A stretch of 64,000 bases of DNA from JAFGMQ01 sp036733345. GTDB lineage: Bacteria > Desulfobacterota > DSM-4660 > Desulfatiglandales > Desulfatiglandaceae. Below the pieces are notes generated by a model that saw nothing but the letters and a program-made list of their open reading frames with translations, ran no database searches and had not been told where the DNA came from. The stretch covers positions 18,123 through 82,122 of the forward strand of contig DAINAR010000010.1 in assembly GCA_036733345.1 (NCBI GenBank), in the 5' to 3' direction. This document shows, piece by piece, positions 8,382 through 17,935 of the stretch. Made by a program: the position numbers and the translations under genes. Each line of letters starts with the position of its first letter. Within the stretch, counting starts at the first letter, position 1.

Positions 8382-9776
8382 TCATTTTGACGTGGTTTTT
8401 GTTACGGCCCATTCATGCAGCTTTCGCTGAAGAGTTCTCAGTCCGATTCCGAGGCTCCGTGCCGCCAGTGTCCGGTTATTCCCAGTTGCCTCCAGGGTCC
8501 GCTGAATGTGAGCCTTCTCCAGTTCAGCAAGGGTCCCCAGCTCTCCCTGCATTCCCATGGGAGGAGATGAGATAAGCATCTGATCACGAACAGCCGAAGA
8601 GGTAAGAGATTGGCTGTGTTCCATAAGCACCGCCTTCGCAATGATACTTTCCAACTCCCGGACATTGCCGGGAAAGGCGTATTCCAGGAGACATTGCGCA
8701 AATTCAGGATCAATAGAATGGATATTTTTTTTATTGCTTTGAGCATGTATCTTTAAAAAGTGAAGTGCCAGAGGAATAATATCCTTCTTCCGGTCTCTGA
8801 GGGGAGGAATTGCAATATGAAATATATTTAAGCGGTAAAACAGGTCTTTTCTGAAGCGTTCTTTGTCTAACTCTTCTTTGATATCCCTGTTGGTGGCTGA
8901 GATGATTCTGACATCAATATCCAGTGCCTGCGTACTGCCGAGGCGGTAAAATTCCCTTTCCTGAATGACACGGAGCATTTTCCCCTGGAGTGAGGGGTCC
9001 AGTTCGACTATTTCATCGAGAAAGAGTGTGCCCCCACGGGCGGCCTCGAAAAAGCCTTTTTTTTCTGTGATTGCACCAGTGTATGCCCCTCTGTCATGGC
9101 CAAAAAAATCGTTTTCAAAGAGGGTTTTACTGAAAGATGCCATGTTGACCGCTATAAAGGAGCCCTGCGATCGTGCACTCAAATCGTGGATGACCCTGGC
9201 GATCATCTCTTTGCCTGTGCCTGATTCACCCGTTATGACAATATTATAGTCTGTTGGCGCCACGACTTCGACCTGGTGAAACACCATGGCCATAGAAGGA
9301 TCTTCGGCAACGATGTCCTTGAAGGCAGCAGGGTTTTTAAGGTCGTTGAATCTCTGCCTCCTTTCGAAAAGTGCAAGATTGTTTTTCAGGTTGTATCGTT
9401 CGAGGCCACGGGTTACAGCGATAATGAGCCGTTCGCTGTTTATCGGTTTCACCAGGTAATCATAGGCACCGAGCTTCATAGCCTCAACTGCAGAGGATAC
9501 ATCATCAACAGCGGTTATGATAATACATTCAATGAAGGGGAAGGCCTCCTTAATCTGCTGCAGGAGTTTCATTCCTCCAGGGTCGGGCATGACGAGATCC
9601 AGCAGGACCAGGTGGAAATTGTTGCCTTTTATGGTATTCATTACCTGACGGCTATCTGAAATCAGAACCGGTTCAGGCATTCCTGCACTGGCTAACGAAG
9701 CCTTGATACTCAGGAGCAGTCCCGCGTCATCATCGACTGCAAGGATGGGGCTTTTATTGTTATATGAGGAATTCAT
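8382..9776 (-). CDS. NtrC-family sigma54-dependent response regulator
   Basis: A 464-aa protein is obtained from the ATG at 9776, chosen because AGGGATAGG lies 6 nt upstream; a TTG two codons earlier is less likely. The order is a receiver domain (about 10-125, phosphoacceptor in LVLLDLVMPDPGG), an AAA+ sigma54 activator domain (about 148-385) and a Fis-type HTH (about 420-464). The activator domain has Walker A GESGTGKE, the sigma54 contact loop GAYTGA and Walker B GGTLFLDEI. The HTH ends in NNRTLAARSLGIGLRTLQRKL. It lies 24 nt downstream of the Cache/PAS kinase gene and is surely its partner. Such regulators activate sigma54 promoters; the target is unknown. Confidence 0.93.
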   Translation of the reverse strand: MNSSYNNKSPILAVDDDAGLLLSIKASLASAGMPEPVLISDSRQVMNTIKGNNFHLVLLDLVMPDPGGMKLLQQIKEAFPFIECIIITAVDDVSSAVEAMKLGAYDYLVKPINSERLIIAVTRGLERYNLKNNLALFERRQRFNDLKNPAAFKDIVAEDPSMAMVFHQVEVVAPTDYNIVITGESGTGKEMIARVIHDLSARSQGSFIAVNMASFSKTLFENDFFGHDRGAYTGAITEKKGFFEAARGGTLFLDEIVELDPSLQGKMLRVIQEREFYRLGSTQALDIDVRIISATNRDIKEELDKERFRKDLFYRLNIFHIAIPPLRDRKKDIIPLALHFLKIHAQSNKKNIHSIDPEFAQCLLEYAFPGNVRELESIIAKAVLMEHSQSLTSSAVRDQMLISSPPMGMQGELGTLAELEKAHIQRTLEATGNNRTLAARSLGIGLRTLQRKLHEWAVTKTTSK

Positions 9777-9800
9777 CTGCAACCTATCCCTTTTTTGAAG

Positions 9801-12800
9801 TTATGCGCGCAGTGCGGGAAAGGTGACGCTGAAGGTAGTCCCTTTTCCCTCTTTACTGGCGAATGTGATTTTTCCAGCATGGGCCTCAACCAGATTATAG
9901 GTGATGGGAAGACCAAGGCCGGTCCCTCCGTCAGCCTGTCGTGTCGTGACAAAAGGATCAAAAAGTTTATCGATTATAGAAGGATCTACACCCGAACCAT
10001 TATCTGCAATGGTAATGACTGCCTTTCCACCCTTTCTTTTAAGTCTGGTCGAAATTATAATTCTGCCGTTATTGTGATCGATTGACTGGATCGCATTAAT
10101 GGCAATATTCATAACGATTTGCTCGATGCTCTGGAGATTCCCCTCAATCTCTGGAGATTTTTTAGCAAGTTTAAGCTCCAGCATAATATTAGATTTCCGC
10201 AGGGTTGTCTCTATAAGCCGCAGGGCATTCTCTACAGCCGTATTTATCTCCATTGGAGCTTTGTCGGTTATACTTGACTGTTTGGTAAAATTCTTCAGAT
10301 TATTTACTGTTATAGCCACTCTGTTTGCGGCCATCTCCATATCAGATATGAGTTGCGGCAGGTTTTCCCTCAGAAAATCGCAGGTAAGGCCTCCATATTT
10401 TCTTGCCGGATCCTTCTTCTCCTGTTCTTCCAGAACGGGCATAATATCTGTCCAGACCTTTTGAAGGAGAGGCACGTTAAATATGATTTTATTGACCGGG
10501 TTATTGATCTCATGTGCGACACCTGCCACAAGCGTCCCCAGTGCTTCCATCTTCTGGGCATGCAGCAGTTGTGCCTTGAGATGCATTTTTTCCTCTTCCG
10601 CGCGCTTTTGCTCAGTAATGTCTTCTATCATAGCGATCAAGTAGAGAGGCTTGTTATTTTCGTCATATATAATGGAGGCTGTTACACTTCCCCATCTATA
10701 CTCTCTATCTTTCCTGATGTATCTTTTTTCCGCCTTATAATACGGTATATTACCATGCAATAACTGCGCCATCTGTTGCAGGTTTTCTTCGATATAATCC
10801 GGGTGGGTTATATCGATAAAGGTCAGATCCGTCAACTCGGCCTCCTCATATCCAAGCATGGCGCATAGCTTGGCATTTACCCGTTCAAACTTATATTCGA
10901 GATTGAGGAAGGCCATCCCGAGGGCACCTCCCTCAAATATTTTACGGAACCGTTCTTCATTTTCCCGTAATCTTTGCTCTGCTTTTTTTCGTTCAGTAAT
11001 ATCTCTGAAGATCCCCTGAACAACATCTTTGCTCCCTATGGTAATTACATTCCCTAATATCTCAACGGGAACCAGCTTCCCGTCGCTGCGCTGGACGAGC
11101 AGTTCTGCCCTGCGTCTCACGTCTTCCCCCTTAATCTCGCTAAAGCGTGCCTTTACTTCCTCTCTTTCGAATTCGGGATACAACTGTAAGTGGTTCATCC
11201 CTATCATTTTGTCACGCGGCATCATAATAAGCTGAGATGCGGGTAGATTAACATCGATCAAAATTCCCGTTTTGATGTCGGTGAGAAAGATTGGATCGGG
11301 AGCCCCCTCAAAGAGCGCCCGGTACTGAACTTCACTCTGCTGCAAGGCCTTCTCGGTTTCCTTCAGTTCCGTTATGTCCCGTCCCACCGACTGATATTCC
11401 ACCAGGGTCCCATGGTCGTCGAATATGGCCCTGTTAACCCATTGATGCCACCTGAGCCCCCCTTTAATATCGTAGGCCTGATGTTCATGCCTTACCTCCT
11501 CGATCTTGGGATCCATCAGCTGTGCATGGTATTCCTTGACCTTTTCCCTTTGCTCTTCAGGGATGAACGGCATAAAACTCTCCCCGATTAATTCGCCCCG
11601 TTGTTTCCCGGTAAAACGGCAGTATGGCTCATTGACGAAAGTAAGGTGCCAATCCGGTGTGTACCGGCATATCAAATCGCCCTGGGTTTCCAGAACATTC
11701 CTGTAGCGTTTCTCGCTCTCTCGAAGCGCCTCTTCCACCTGCTTGCGTTCCGTAACATCCTCCCCATGAATAATTGTAGCAATTAATCCATTGCCTGTAT
11801 CGGAGTAAATATTGGCGGAATTCCATAAGACGACATGCAGCTTGCCGTCTCGGTGCCGTATTGCCATCTCCTGGGCATAAAGGTCTTTCCCCTCGCTTTG
11901 TGCCTGTTTAAGCCTTTTCATTGAATCGACGCGGCTGGTATCGGGAAAAAGTACATCGAGAGACTTGCCTATCATTTCCTCTTCGGTCCTGCCGCTCATT
12001 CGCTCAAATACGTCGTTGAAGATGGTAACCTCCCCATGATGATCCAGCACTACCACCGGGGCATTGGCACATCGGATCAGGTTATTGAGGTAATCGGTGG
12101 TCTCCCTCAGCTTTTTCGTCCTTTTGCGGACCTCACTCCTGAGGAGACTGGACCAGCGGTAGACGGAAAGGAATGAAAAGGTACCTGCAAGGATGAAAAA
12201 GAGGATGATAAAGGCAAAGGTGTTTAATGCATGGGAGCCTCCTTCGCGAATAATTTCATCCACCTCATTGACCGGCGCGACAACGGCGGCTGACCATATC
12301 TGATCTATAACATGTATGGGAGAATACGCTATCAGTTTCTCAATACGTCCCTTTTTACCTCTGTGCCATCCCGAAAAGTAACGACCGATCCCTTCACCTC
12401 CGACCATTACCTTCTGCTGGATCTCATTGATCGATTCATAAGACAGTTCAGGATCATATTGCTCCCGAATGTGAAAGGCATCCTGCCCTACAAATGTATC
12501 CACGTTATGGGCGAGGAAATAGCCGTTCTGATCCATCAGCCAGGAATACCCGGTTTTTCCTGACCTTATTGGCGAAATAAAGATGCTGGCTATTGCCTTA
12601 AGGTCAAAGGAGACAACCAGGACTCCAGTGAACTTCTTTTCGCCGCTTTCCCGGGTCGCCGGCACATAAACAGGCATGGACATCCTGATGCGCTTTTCAC
12701 CAATCTCATTGATGGTTATTCCCGATAAAACGACGCCCCCCTTTTTCTGTGCATCTTTAAAATACTTCTCGCCGCCATAGTTTCTGCCGGTCAGCCTGCC

Positions 12801-13202
12801 GCGCCAGTCGTCGGAAGGATAGATGAAACGCAACACCCCATTTTCGTCAAGACGCCTGATAGAGGTTCTCGGTATAAATCCGAGGTACATATTCTGCATA
12901 TATTCAAGACAATCATTGGTCATATTCTTTATGGCATCTACTTTTGTGGCCGACACGAGAGAGGCTTTGACTTCGCTGAAATAGGTTTCAATCCCGGCTG
13001 CGGCGGAACGGGCGAGGATAAGCTGGTTCTGGTTGAACTGTTCGAGGACTGTCTGCCGGGTTTTGTTGTATGTGTTGATTCCAAGAAAGGTTGTTATGGC
13101 GACAGCGATGACGGTAATACTCACAATAGTTATCTGAATCCACCATGCCGGTTGTTTGACGCCCCCATTAACGGAGTCCGATTTTTTTGTGGTATAGGCC
13201 AT
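9801..13202 (-). CDS. Multi-PAS sensor histidine kinase with extracytoplasmic Cache domain
   Basis: The start at 13202 (MAYTTKKSD) is preferred because AGGAG lies 7 nt upstream; the frame extends 8 codons further. The 1133-aa product has an N-terminal membrane helix (about 20-42), a double Cache sensor region (about 55-300) and a second helix (about 318-340). Four PAS/PAC units follow (about 365-495, 500-620, 625-745, 750-870), then a HisKA domain with GTLVAGVAHEINNPVNK and a HATPase domain with DNGSGVDPS and GGTGLGLPI. It phosphorylates the NtrC-type regulator encoded just downstream. Cache domains bind small metabolites such as amino acids and organic acids. The decarboxylase gene upstream on the same strand may hint at the ligand, but the 537-bp gap weakens this. 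Confidence 0.93.
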   Translation of the reverse strand: MAYTTKKSDSVNGGVKQPAWWIQITIVSITVIAVAITTFLGINTYNKTRQTVLEQFNQNQLILARSAAAGIETYFSEVKASLVSATKVDAIKNMTNDCLEYMQNMYLGFIPRTSIRRLDENGVLRFIYPSDDWRGRLTGRNYGGEKYFKDAQKKGGVVLSGITINEIGEKRIRMSMPVYVPATRESGEKKFTGVLVVSFDLKAIASIFISPIRSGKTGYSWLMDQNGYFLAHNVDTFVGQDAFHIREQYDPELSYESINEIQQKVMVGGEGIGRYFSGWHRGKKGRIEKLIAYSPIHVIDQIWSAAVVAPVNEVDEIIREGGSHALNTFAFIILFFILAGTFSFLSVYRWSSLLRSEVRKRTKKLRETTDYLNNLIRCANAPVVVLDHHGEVTIFNDVFERMSGRTEEEMIGKSLDVLFPDTSRVDSMKRLKQAQSEGKDLYAQEMAIRHRDGKLHVVLWNSANIYSDTGNGLIATIIHGEDVTERKQVEEALRESEKRYRNVLETQGDLICRYTPDWHLTFVNEPYCRFTGKQRGELIGESFMPFIPEEQREKVKEYHAQLMDPKIEEVRHEHQAYDIKGGLRWHQWVNRAIFDDHGTLVEYQSVGRDITELKETEKALQQSEVQYRALFEGAPDPIFLTDIKTGILIDVNLPASQLIMMPRDKMIGMNHLQLYPEFEREEVKARFSEIKGEDVRRRAELLVQRSDGKLVPVEILGNVITIGSKDVVQGIFRDITERKKAEQRLRENEERFRKIFEGGALGMAFLNLEYKFERVNAKLCAMLGYEEAELTDLTFIDITHPDYIEENLQQMAQLLHGNIPYYKAEKRYIRKDREYRWGSVTASIIYDENNKPLYLIAMIEDITEQKRAEEEKMHLKAQLLHAQKMEALGTLVAGVAHEINNPVNKIIFNVPLLQKVWTDIMPVLEEQEKKDPARKYGGLTCDFLRENLPQLISDMEMAANRVAITVNNLKNFTKQSSITDKAPMEINTAVENALRLIETTLRKSNIMLELKLAKKSPEIEGNLQSIEQIVMNIAINAIQSIDHNNGRIIISTRLKRKGGKAVITIADNGSGVDPSIIDKLFDPFVTTRQADGGTGLGLPITYNLVEAHAGKITFASKEGKGTTFSVTFPALRA

Positions 13203-13739
13203 ACACGATCTCCTGTTCATCAGCATATTAGGTTTAACACCTTTTTTCTATTTTCCGCTCATGATACAGGGGCGAATTTGTGACACCCCTCGGCTTGTGT
13301 TTGGTGACTTTCGATTATATAATTTCGTTTAGCAAATATAACGACAGGCTTCAGTAAGTGCAGGGGATTCTCGCTATCCAATCGGTGCCAATGTGAACGC
13401 CCGGCATGCTGAAGATCCCGCCATGCTGAGGGCATGAATTTATGGGGTAACTTTAGACCTGGCTCAGTCAAATAATCCCCCTGTACGTGAATCCTGTTAA
13501 TATGCTGAACATATTAACAAAAGTATTAACCGAAGACAAGTCTTTGATGCCGCAGTCATGGGGGATCGACGAGAATAGTTGTCTGAAGCTTGTCTGCCTC
13601 AGGCAGGGAAGTCCAGGGTTCAGGAGATTTGTATGTAACAGAGCAGGCCGGGTAGTCGCCAAATGACCAGAAATGAGGTTCCGCTTGAAAGAAATCCATT
13701 TTTGAATTCCCAAAGTATACCAATGTCTGTCCCTGCCCC
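13203..13739. other. Intergenic region between decarboxylase and kinase genes
   Basis: About 540 bp without a supported gene. Short overlapping frames exist on both strands, but none has a ribosome site or a convincing protein. It should contain the promoter of the kinase/regulator operon and the end of the decarboxylase transcript. Confidence 0.5.
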
Positions 13740-15161
13740 CTATTTTTCCTCCATGATACGGCGTATGTTATGCACAAGATCCTCTATATCCTGCATGGAG
13801 GTATGTGGACTCATCAGCGATAACCGCAGATACCTGGAACCCATAAAAGAGGTAGTGGAGATATAGAACCGTCCCTGCTCATTCAGCCTGTTGCGTATTC
13901 TGATTTGCACCTCATCATCCCCGTCTACGCGGAAGCACAGGATATTGCTCTGAGGGCGTACCGGACAGGTGAAATCGTCGAGCTGCTCGAGATAGTCCCA
14001 GGCATTTTTCGCCAGGTCATACTGCCTGTCGATATAGTCCGCAATCCCCTGTTCCCCCATGGCGGCAAGGACGAAAAAGAATTTCAGCCCCAGACCGGCC
14101 TTTGTACATTCTACGGTACGATGGATAAAATCAAAGCCGGGCTGCTCTTTGTCGTGGAAGAGATAACTTGCCTCCTGTTTAAACGCCGCATCCAGATCCC
14201 TGTGATCCTTTACCAGGAGGGCGGCGCATACTGTGGGCGTGCGCATGAGCTTGTGAGCGTCCCAAGTGATTGAATTTGCCTTTTCAATGCCCTTCATCAG
14301 AGTCCTGTGCTTTTTGGAAAACAGCGCGCTGGCACCATGGGCACCGTCCACATGGAACCAGATATCATGCTCATTACAGAAGTCTCCGATCTCATCCAAC
14401 GGATCGTATATGCCTACTGCCGTGCTGCATGCATTGGCAACGAGCGCAATCGCTCTCCTTCCGTCAGTACGCATTCGATCATAGGCCGGGGTGAGTTTTT
14501 CCGGGATTATAGCCCCTGTATCATCAACATCCAGTTCATATATAGCGTTGCGCCCTATGCCCAGGATGCCGGCAGCCCGTGCAATGGAATAGTGAGAATC
14601 GGCAGGGGCGAGAATGGCCAGGTCCTGAGGTATGCCGACATCCCAAACGTCAGGAACCAGCCTGGTACGGGCGGCAATGAGCGCAGTAAGGTTGGTGAGT
14701 GATCCGCCATGGGTCAGAACGCCGCCTGCATACGCCTGTGAATAGGGTACTTGGCGCAGATTCAGCGGGGCAGGCTCCCAGCCGATCTTTTTCAGAAGTA
14801 CGTTAATCACATGGTACTCGATACTTGCCGCCCCGGGCCCCATTTCATAAATAGCCATGACATTATTGGTAAAGGTGTCGATCAATGCTGCCAGTGCTCC
14901 CGCATAGTGCGGTACGGCTACCTGGTGCGACATATAGCCAGGATGATGCAGCCTGGTTGTTGTGGGCAGGTAGTCTCTTATAAATTCGGCGAGGCGGTCC
15001 CCGGTCAATCCTCCTTCATGTGAGTATAATGCGAGCTTAAGATCTGTGATAATTTTTTCCAGCGGCTGCTGAGCGATAGCAGGCTTTTCTGCCGAGACGG
15101 AATCCCGGTAATATTCATCGAGGGCATTGATAAGTATCCGGGCATCCTGGAGAAAAGTCAT
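13740..15161 (-). CDS. PLP-dependent group II decarboxylase
   Basis: The 473-aa enzyme starts at MTFLQDARIL (15161); AAAGGAG lies 7 nt upstream, better than the ATG 8 codons earlier. It is a fold-type I PLP enzyme of the glutamate / aromatic-L-amino-acid / diaminobutyrate decarboxylase group. HVDGAHGAS holds the cofactor-pairing Asp, and SITWDAHKLMRTP holds the Schiff-base Lys. The N-terminal HHPGYMSHQVAVPHYAG motif contacts substrate in this group. Length matches bacterial members (about 470-490). The precise substrate cannot be decided. It is divergent from rlmD and upstream of the Cache kinase on the same strand. Confidence 0.88.
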   Translation of the reverse strand: MTFLQDARILINALDEYYRDSVSAEKPAIAQQPLEKIITDLKLALYSHEGGLTGDRLAEFIRDYLPTTTRLHHPGYMSHQVAVPHYAGALAALIDTFTNNVMAIYEMGPGAASIEYHVINVLLKKIGWEPAPLNLRQVPYSQAYAGGVLTHGGSLTNLTALIAARTRLVPDVWDVGIPQDLAILAPADSHYSIARAAGILGIGRNAIYELDVDDTGAIIPEKLTPAYDRMRTDGRRAIALVANACSTAVGIYDPLDEIGDFCNEHDIWFHVDGAHGASALFSKKHRTLMKGIEKANSITWDAHKLMRTPTVCAALLVKDHRDLDAAFKQEASYLFHDKEQPGFDFIHRTVECTKAGLGLKFFFVLAAMGEQGIADYIDRQYDLAKNAWDYLEQLDDFTCPVRPQSNILCFRVDGDDEVQIRIRNRLNEQGRFYISTTSFMGSRYLRLSLMSPHTSMQDIEDLVHNIRRIMEEK

Positions 15162-15520
15162 GTTGCTTCTCCTTTCGTTATTCATGTCGACTCTTGAAGT
15201 TGTGATGTTGAACTATGCTGAGGGAGACCTATACAGGCTGAAAATTTTCCCACAATTTGTGATCTAGAGTTATTAGAGAGGCTTCGTCAACCATTATTTT
15301 GCAATAGTAGATAATACTGTAAAATACCGGATTCCTGAATACAGGTGCCACTTCGCTTCATCCCAATTCACTTTGACAGCAAAGCCGGTATTGACGTAAA
15401 TCCTCCTGGGTGATATCTTCCAGTGATTTGCTCGACCAAGCAATTGAATAAGATCTAGTCGTTTTGACATCTTCATTCATGTCTTTCCCGGCAAAGTGAG
15501 GAAATAAGGATTTGAAGAGT
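15162..15520. other. Divergent promoter region
   Basis: The region lies between the leftward decarboxylase and the rightward rRNA methyltransferase genes and must hold both promoters. A 60-codon minus-strand frame at 15294-15476 was considered but has no clear ribosome site or recognisable family. No other structure was noted. Confidence 0.5.
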
Positions 15521-16915
15521 ATGAGTTTTCGAAAAGGAAGTATTATTGAAATTGAAATCGATAAGATGGCCTACGGAGGAAATGGACTTGGCCGTTTAGA
15601 CGGCATGGTTGTTTTTGTCCGGGGTACTGTCCCGGGCGACAGGATAACAGCTAGAATTTACAGAAAAAAAAAGGATTATGCTGAGGCGGCCCTGGTAGAC
15701 ATCCTGTCGCCTTCACCGCACCGGATAAATGCCCCATGCCCCTACAGCGGCTACTGCGGAGGCTGTCAGTGGCAGCATGTGCGTTATGAAAAACAGCTCG
15801 AGTATAAAAAAGAACATGTAAGGGAATCCATAGAACACATAGCCGGCCTGAAAGATCCTCTGGTTAAGGATGTGGTGCCTTCCGAAAAAGTATTCGGATA
15901 CAGAAATAAAATGGAGTTTTCATTTTCAGACCGCCGCTGGCTTATGCCCGGAGAATTACCTGATTCGGACAAAGACAACTTCGCCCTGGGCCTTCATGTG
16001 CCCGGAACCTATCATAAGGTTATTGACATGGAAACCTGCCTGCTTCAGCATGAAGCGGGCAATCAAATCCTTTACGAGGTAAAAAAATATGTGAAAAACT
16101 CAGGTATACCCGTATATGGATTGAAAACCCATGAGGGCTTCTGGCGGTTCCTGGTACTCCGATATTCAACCGCATTTGATGAGTGGATGGTTAACGTGGT
16201 CACCTCTGAAGAACGACCGGAAGCTGTCCAGCCTCTTGCAGATTTTCTCAAAAGGAGCTTCAGTAAGATCAAAACAATAGTGAACAATATTAACAGCAGG
16301 AAGGCATCCATCGCTGTAGGAGAAAATGAAATAGTACTCTCAGGAGAAGGGATCATCAGCGACAGGATAGGAAGATTCACATTTCAGATATCGGCAAATT
16401 CCTTTTTCCAGACCAATTCCCTGAGTATTGAAAAACTGTATCAGAAGGTGGTCGAGTTTGGAGAACTTAACGGAAATGAGAGGGTGATTGACCTTTACAG
16501 CGGAACCGGAACAATTCCAGTCTTTCTGGCGGAGAGAGTAAAATCCGTAACAGGAATCGAAATAACTGAAAGCGCTGTAGCAGATGCCCGCAGAAACTGC
16601 ACTGAATTCGGTATCAAGAACTGCAGTTTTATATGCGGAGATATCCGAAATAGCCTGTCTTCAATTAAATACAAACCTGATCTGATGATTATCGATCCGC
16701 CTCGCCAGGGCATGCATAAAGATGTACTTTCGCAGGTCATGAATTTGTCTCCTGAAAAAATCATTTATGTCTCCTGCAATCCTGCTACTCTGGCAAGGGA
16801 TATCGGCGAAATGATCTCAGATTATGAACTGATTGAAATTCAGCCCTTTGATATGTTTCCCCATACATACCACATTGAAGCAGCTGCAAAACTGCACCTG
16901 AGAAAAAACAATTGA
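15521..16915 (+). CDS. rlmD: 23S rRNA (uracil-5-)-methyltransferase, RlmD/RumA family
   Basis: The start at ATG 15521 has AAGGA 10 nt upstream; a TTG three codons earlier is less likely. The 464-aa protein has an N-terminal TRAM RNA-binding domain (about 1-60), then cysteines CPYSGYCGGCQWQH (about 75-88) and a later CLLQHE Cys that together fit the family's [4Fe-4S] site. The SAM-binding domain follows, with VIDLYSGTGTIPVFLAE and IDPPRQGM. The catalytic Cys is in YVSCNPATLARDI. The family makes 5-methyluridine in 23S rRNA (position 1939 and/or 747) or in tRNA, and sequence alone does not separate these. The stop overlaps a possible promoter TTGACA at 16914. Confidence 0.92.
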   Translation: MSFRKGSIIEIEIDKMAYGGNGLGRLDGMVVFVRGTVPGDRITARIYRKKKDYAEAALVDILSPSPHRINAPCPYSGYCGGCQWQHVRYEKQLEYKKEHVRESIEHIAGLKDPLVKDVVPSEKVFGYRNKMEFSFSDRRWLMPGELPDSDKDNFALGLHVPGTYHKVIDMETCLLQHEAGNQILYEVKKYVKNSGIPVYGLKTHEGFWRFLVLRYSTAFDEWMVNVVTSEERPEAVQPLADFLKRSFSKIKTIVNNINSRKASIAVGENEIVLSGEGIISDRIGRFTFQISANSFFQTNSLSIEKLYQKVVEFGELNGNERVIDLYSGTGTIPVFLAERVKSVTGIEITESAVADARRNCTEFGIKNCSFICGDIRNSLSSIKYKPDLMIIDPPRQGMHKDVLSQVMNLSPEKIIYVSCNPATLARDIGEMISDYELIEIQPFDMFPHTYHIEAAAKLHLRKNN

Positions 16916-16941
16916 CAAAATAATTGATTATGATATTTTTG
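16914..16941 (+). promoter_or_regulatory. Possible sigma70 promoter for the rpsU transcript
   Basis: TTGACA at 16914-16919 is followed, after 16 nt, by TATTTT at 16936-16941 in AT-rich DNA right at the rlmD stop. If used, it gives a leader of about 350 nt before rpsU. The assignment rests only on these matches. Confidence 0.35.
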
Positions 16942-16994
16942 TTTCTCTTTTAAATAGAATTCCGTCTTGTTTGTAAATTTGTAAAAAAGTGGAG

Positions 16995-17013
16995 CCCCTT
17001 TTTTTAAAAGGGG
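16995..17013. terminator. Hairpin downstream of rlmD (CCCCTTTT/AAAAGGGG)
   Basis: A near-perfect palindrome CCCCTTTTTTTAAAAGGGG lies about 80 nt after the rlmD stop. It could end rlmD transcription, but no T-tract follows on the plus strand, so a terminator role is uncertain. Confidence 0.35.
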
Positions 17014-17046
17014 ATTGTGAAGTTAGGAAAAAGGGGGTGATTAAAT

Positions 17047-17104
17047 CTGACCGTATGAAATTATAATATGAACTGGCTGGCAGTCAGCCAGGGAATTCGG
17101 TCAG
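17047..17104 (+). ncRNA. Structured element upstream of rpsU (nested hairpins)
   Basis: CTGACCG (17047-17053) pairs with CGGTCAG (17098-17104), enclosing a second perfect pair CTGGCTG (17073-17079) with CAGCCAG (17085-17091). A further palindrome CAGGGAATATCCCTG lies near 17215. The nested arrangement suggests a folded RNA in the rpsU leader or an independent small RNA. No known riboswitch or leader class was recognised. Confidence 0.4.
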
Positions 17105-17243
17105 AGAAATCCCTGATACCCATTTAATGATTATGAGTGCTTCCTTACCTTCTACAAAAATGAAGAGGTTGAATACAATGACCATCCTTTAGCAGGCTAA
17201 AAGAAAATGCTACAGGGAATATCCCTGTTTTGAAGGCAAGGAA

Positions 17244-17279
17244 AAGCATCTCTTTGAAAAATTGAGGTGCTTTTTTATT
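17244..17279 (+). terminator. Intrinsic terminator or attenuator before rpsU
   Basis: AAGCATCTC and GAGGTGCTT form a 9-bp stem (one wobble pair) around an AT-rich loop, immediately followed by TTTTTATTT. It sits only about 25 nt before the rpsU start. It may end the upstream transcript or act as an attenuator in an rpsU leader. Confidence 0.6.
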
Positions 17280-17300
17280 TCCTAATGTTGAGGTGAAAAT

Positions 17301-17486
17301 ATGAAAGTAATTGTTCAAAACAATCAGATTGAAAAGGCCATAAGAGATCTGAAAAGGAAGTTGACCAAAGAAGGTTTCTTCTCTGAGATAAAAGAAAGAC
17401 GTTTTTATGATAAGCCTAGCGTAGCCAAAAAGAAAAAACAGGCCAAGGCAGCAAAAAGACGCAGAAAAAAGATGAGAAGATTCTAA
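17301..17486 (+). CDS. rpsU: 30S ribosomal protein S21
   Basis: The 61-aa basic protein matches S21: an N-terminal VIVQNNQIEKAIRDLKRKL segment, the EGFFSEIKERRFYDKPS core and a strongly basic tail of KKKKQAKAAKRRRKK. S21 joins the small subunit near the anti-Shine-Dalgarno region and helps translation initiation. GAGGTG lies 7 nt upstream of the ATG. It stands alone rather than in the classic rpsU-dnaG-rpoD operon. Confidence 0.96.
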   Translation: MKVIVQNNQIEKAIRDLKRKLTKEGFFSEIKERRFYDKPSVAKKKKQAKAAKRRRKKMRRF

Positions 17487-17503
17487 TTCACGCCATCAAC
17501 CAG

Positions 17504-17536
17504 GGCCCTCTCATATTATAAATAAAAGAGAGGGCC
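17504..17536 (+). terminator. Terminator-like hairpin after rpsU
   Basis: GGCCCTCTC (17504-17512) pairs perfectly with GAGAGGGCC (17528-17536) 17 nt after the rpsU stop. The following sequence is A-rich rather than T-rich, so termination may be weak or factor-dependent. Confidence 0.55.
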
Positions 17537-17935
17537 TGAAAATACAGTATCCCAAGCCCTTTTTAGCCACTATTAATGGCATTCACTGAAATTCCAAATA
17601 AAGCTTAGTCAATTTATCCCGGACAGGGAAACATTTATCTTCCGCCTGTTCATTACTTTTGCTTACAGACCGCCAGGCATGTTCAGGAGTAACCTCCATC
17701 TGCTGATGTACTTTATTTTAATTTCATAGACATCTATTACTTTTTTTCTTGACAAAAAGGGGGAAGAAATAGGTATATATTTGCAATTGTTGATGCTTTA
17801 TTAGGCCTTGTTTTTAGGCCTGAGCTGGAAAAGGGAAGTATATAATATTAGGTCTTTTTGATTCAAGCTATTGATAATGCATTGAATTTGCATTTTAGTA
17901 CAACCTCAAACTCAATGGATGAGAGGCTTAACAAT
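17537..17935. other. Upstream region of the qrc operon
   Basis: There is no gene in about 400 bp. TTGACA at 17749-17754 is followed at 18-19 nt by a GTATATAT stretch and is a candidate promoter. A small hairpin of two AGGCCT blocks (17803-17821) lies in the leader. No other feature was seen. Confidence 0.4.

Noticed and set aside
13227..13739. Several short frames between the kinase and decarboxylase genes
   Set aside because: They overlap each other on one strand and lack ribosome sites and protein-like sequence.
15294..15476. 60-codon minus-strand frame between the decarboxylase and rlmD genes
   Set aside because: No clear ribosome site or family. It lies in the divergent promoter region, and the frame may be chance.
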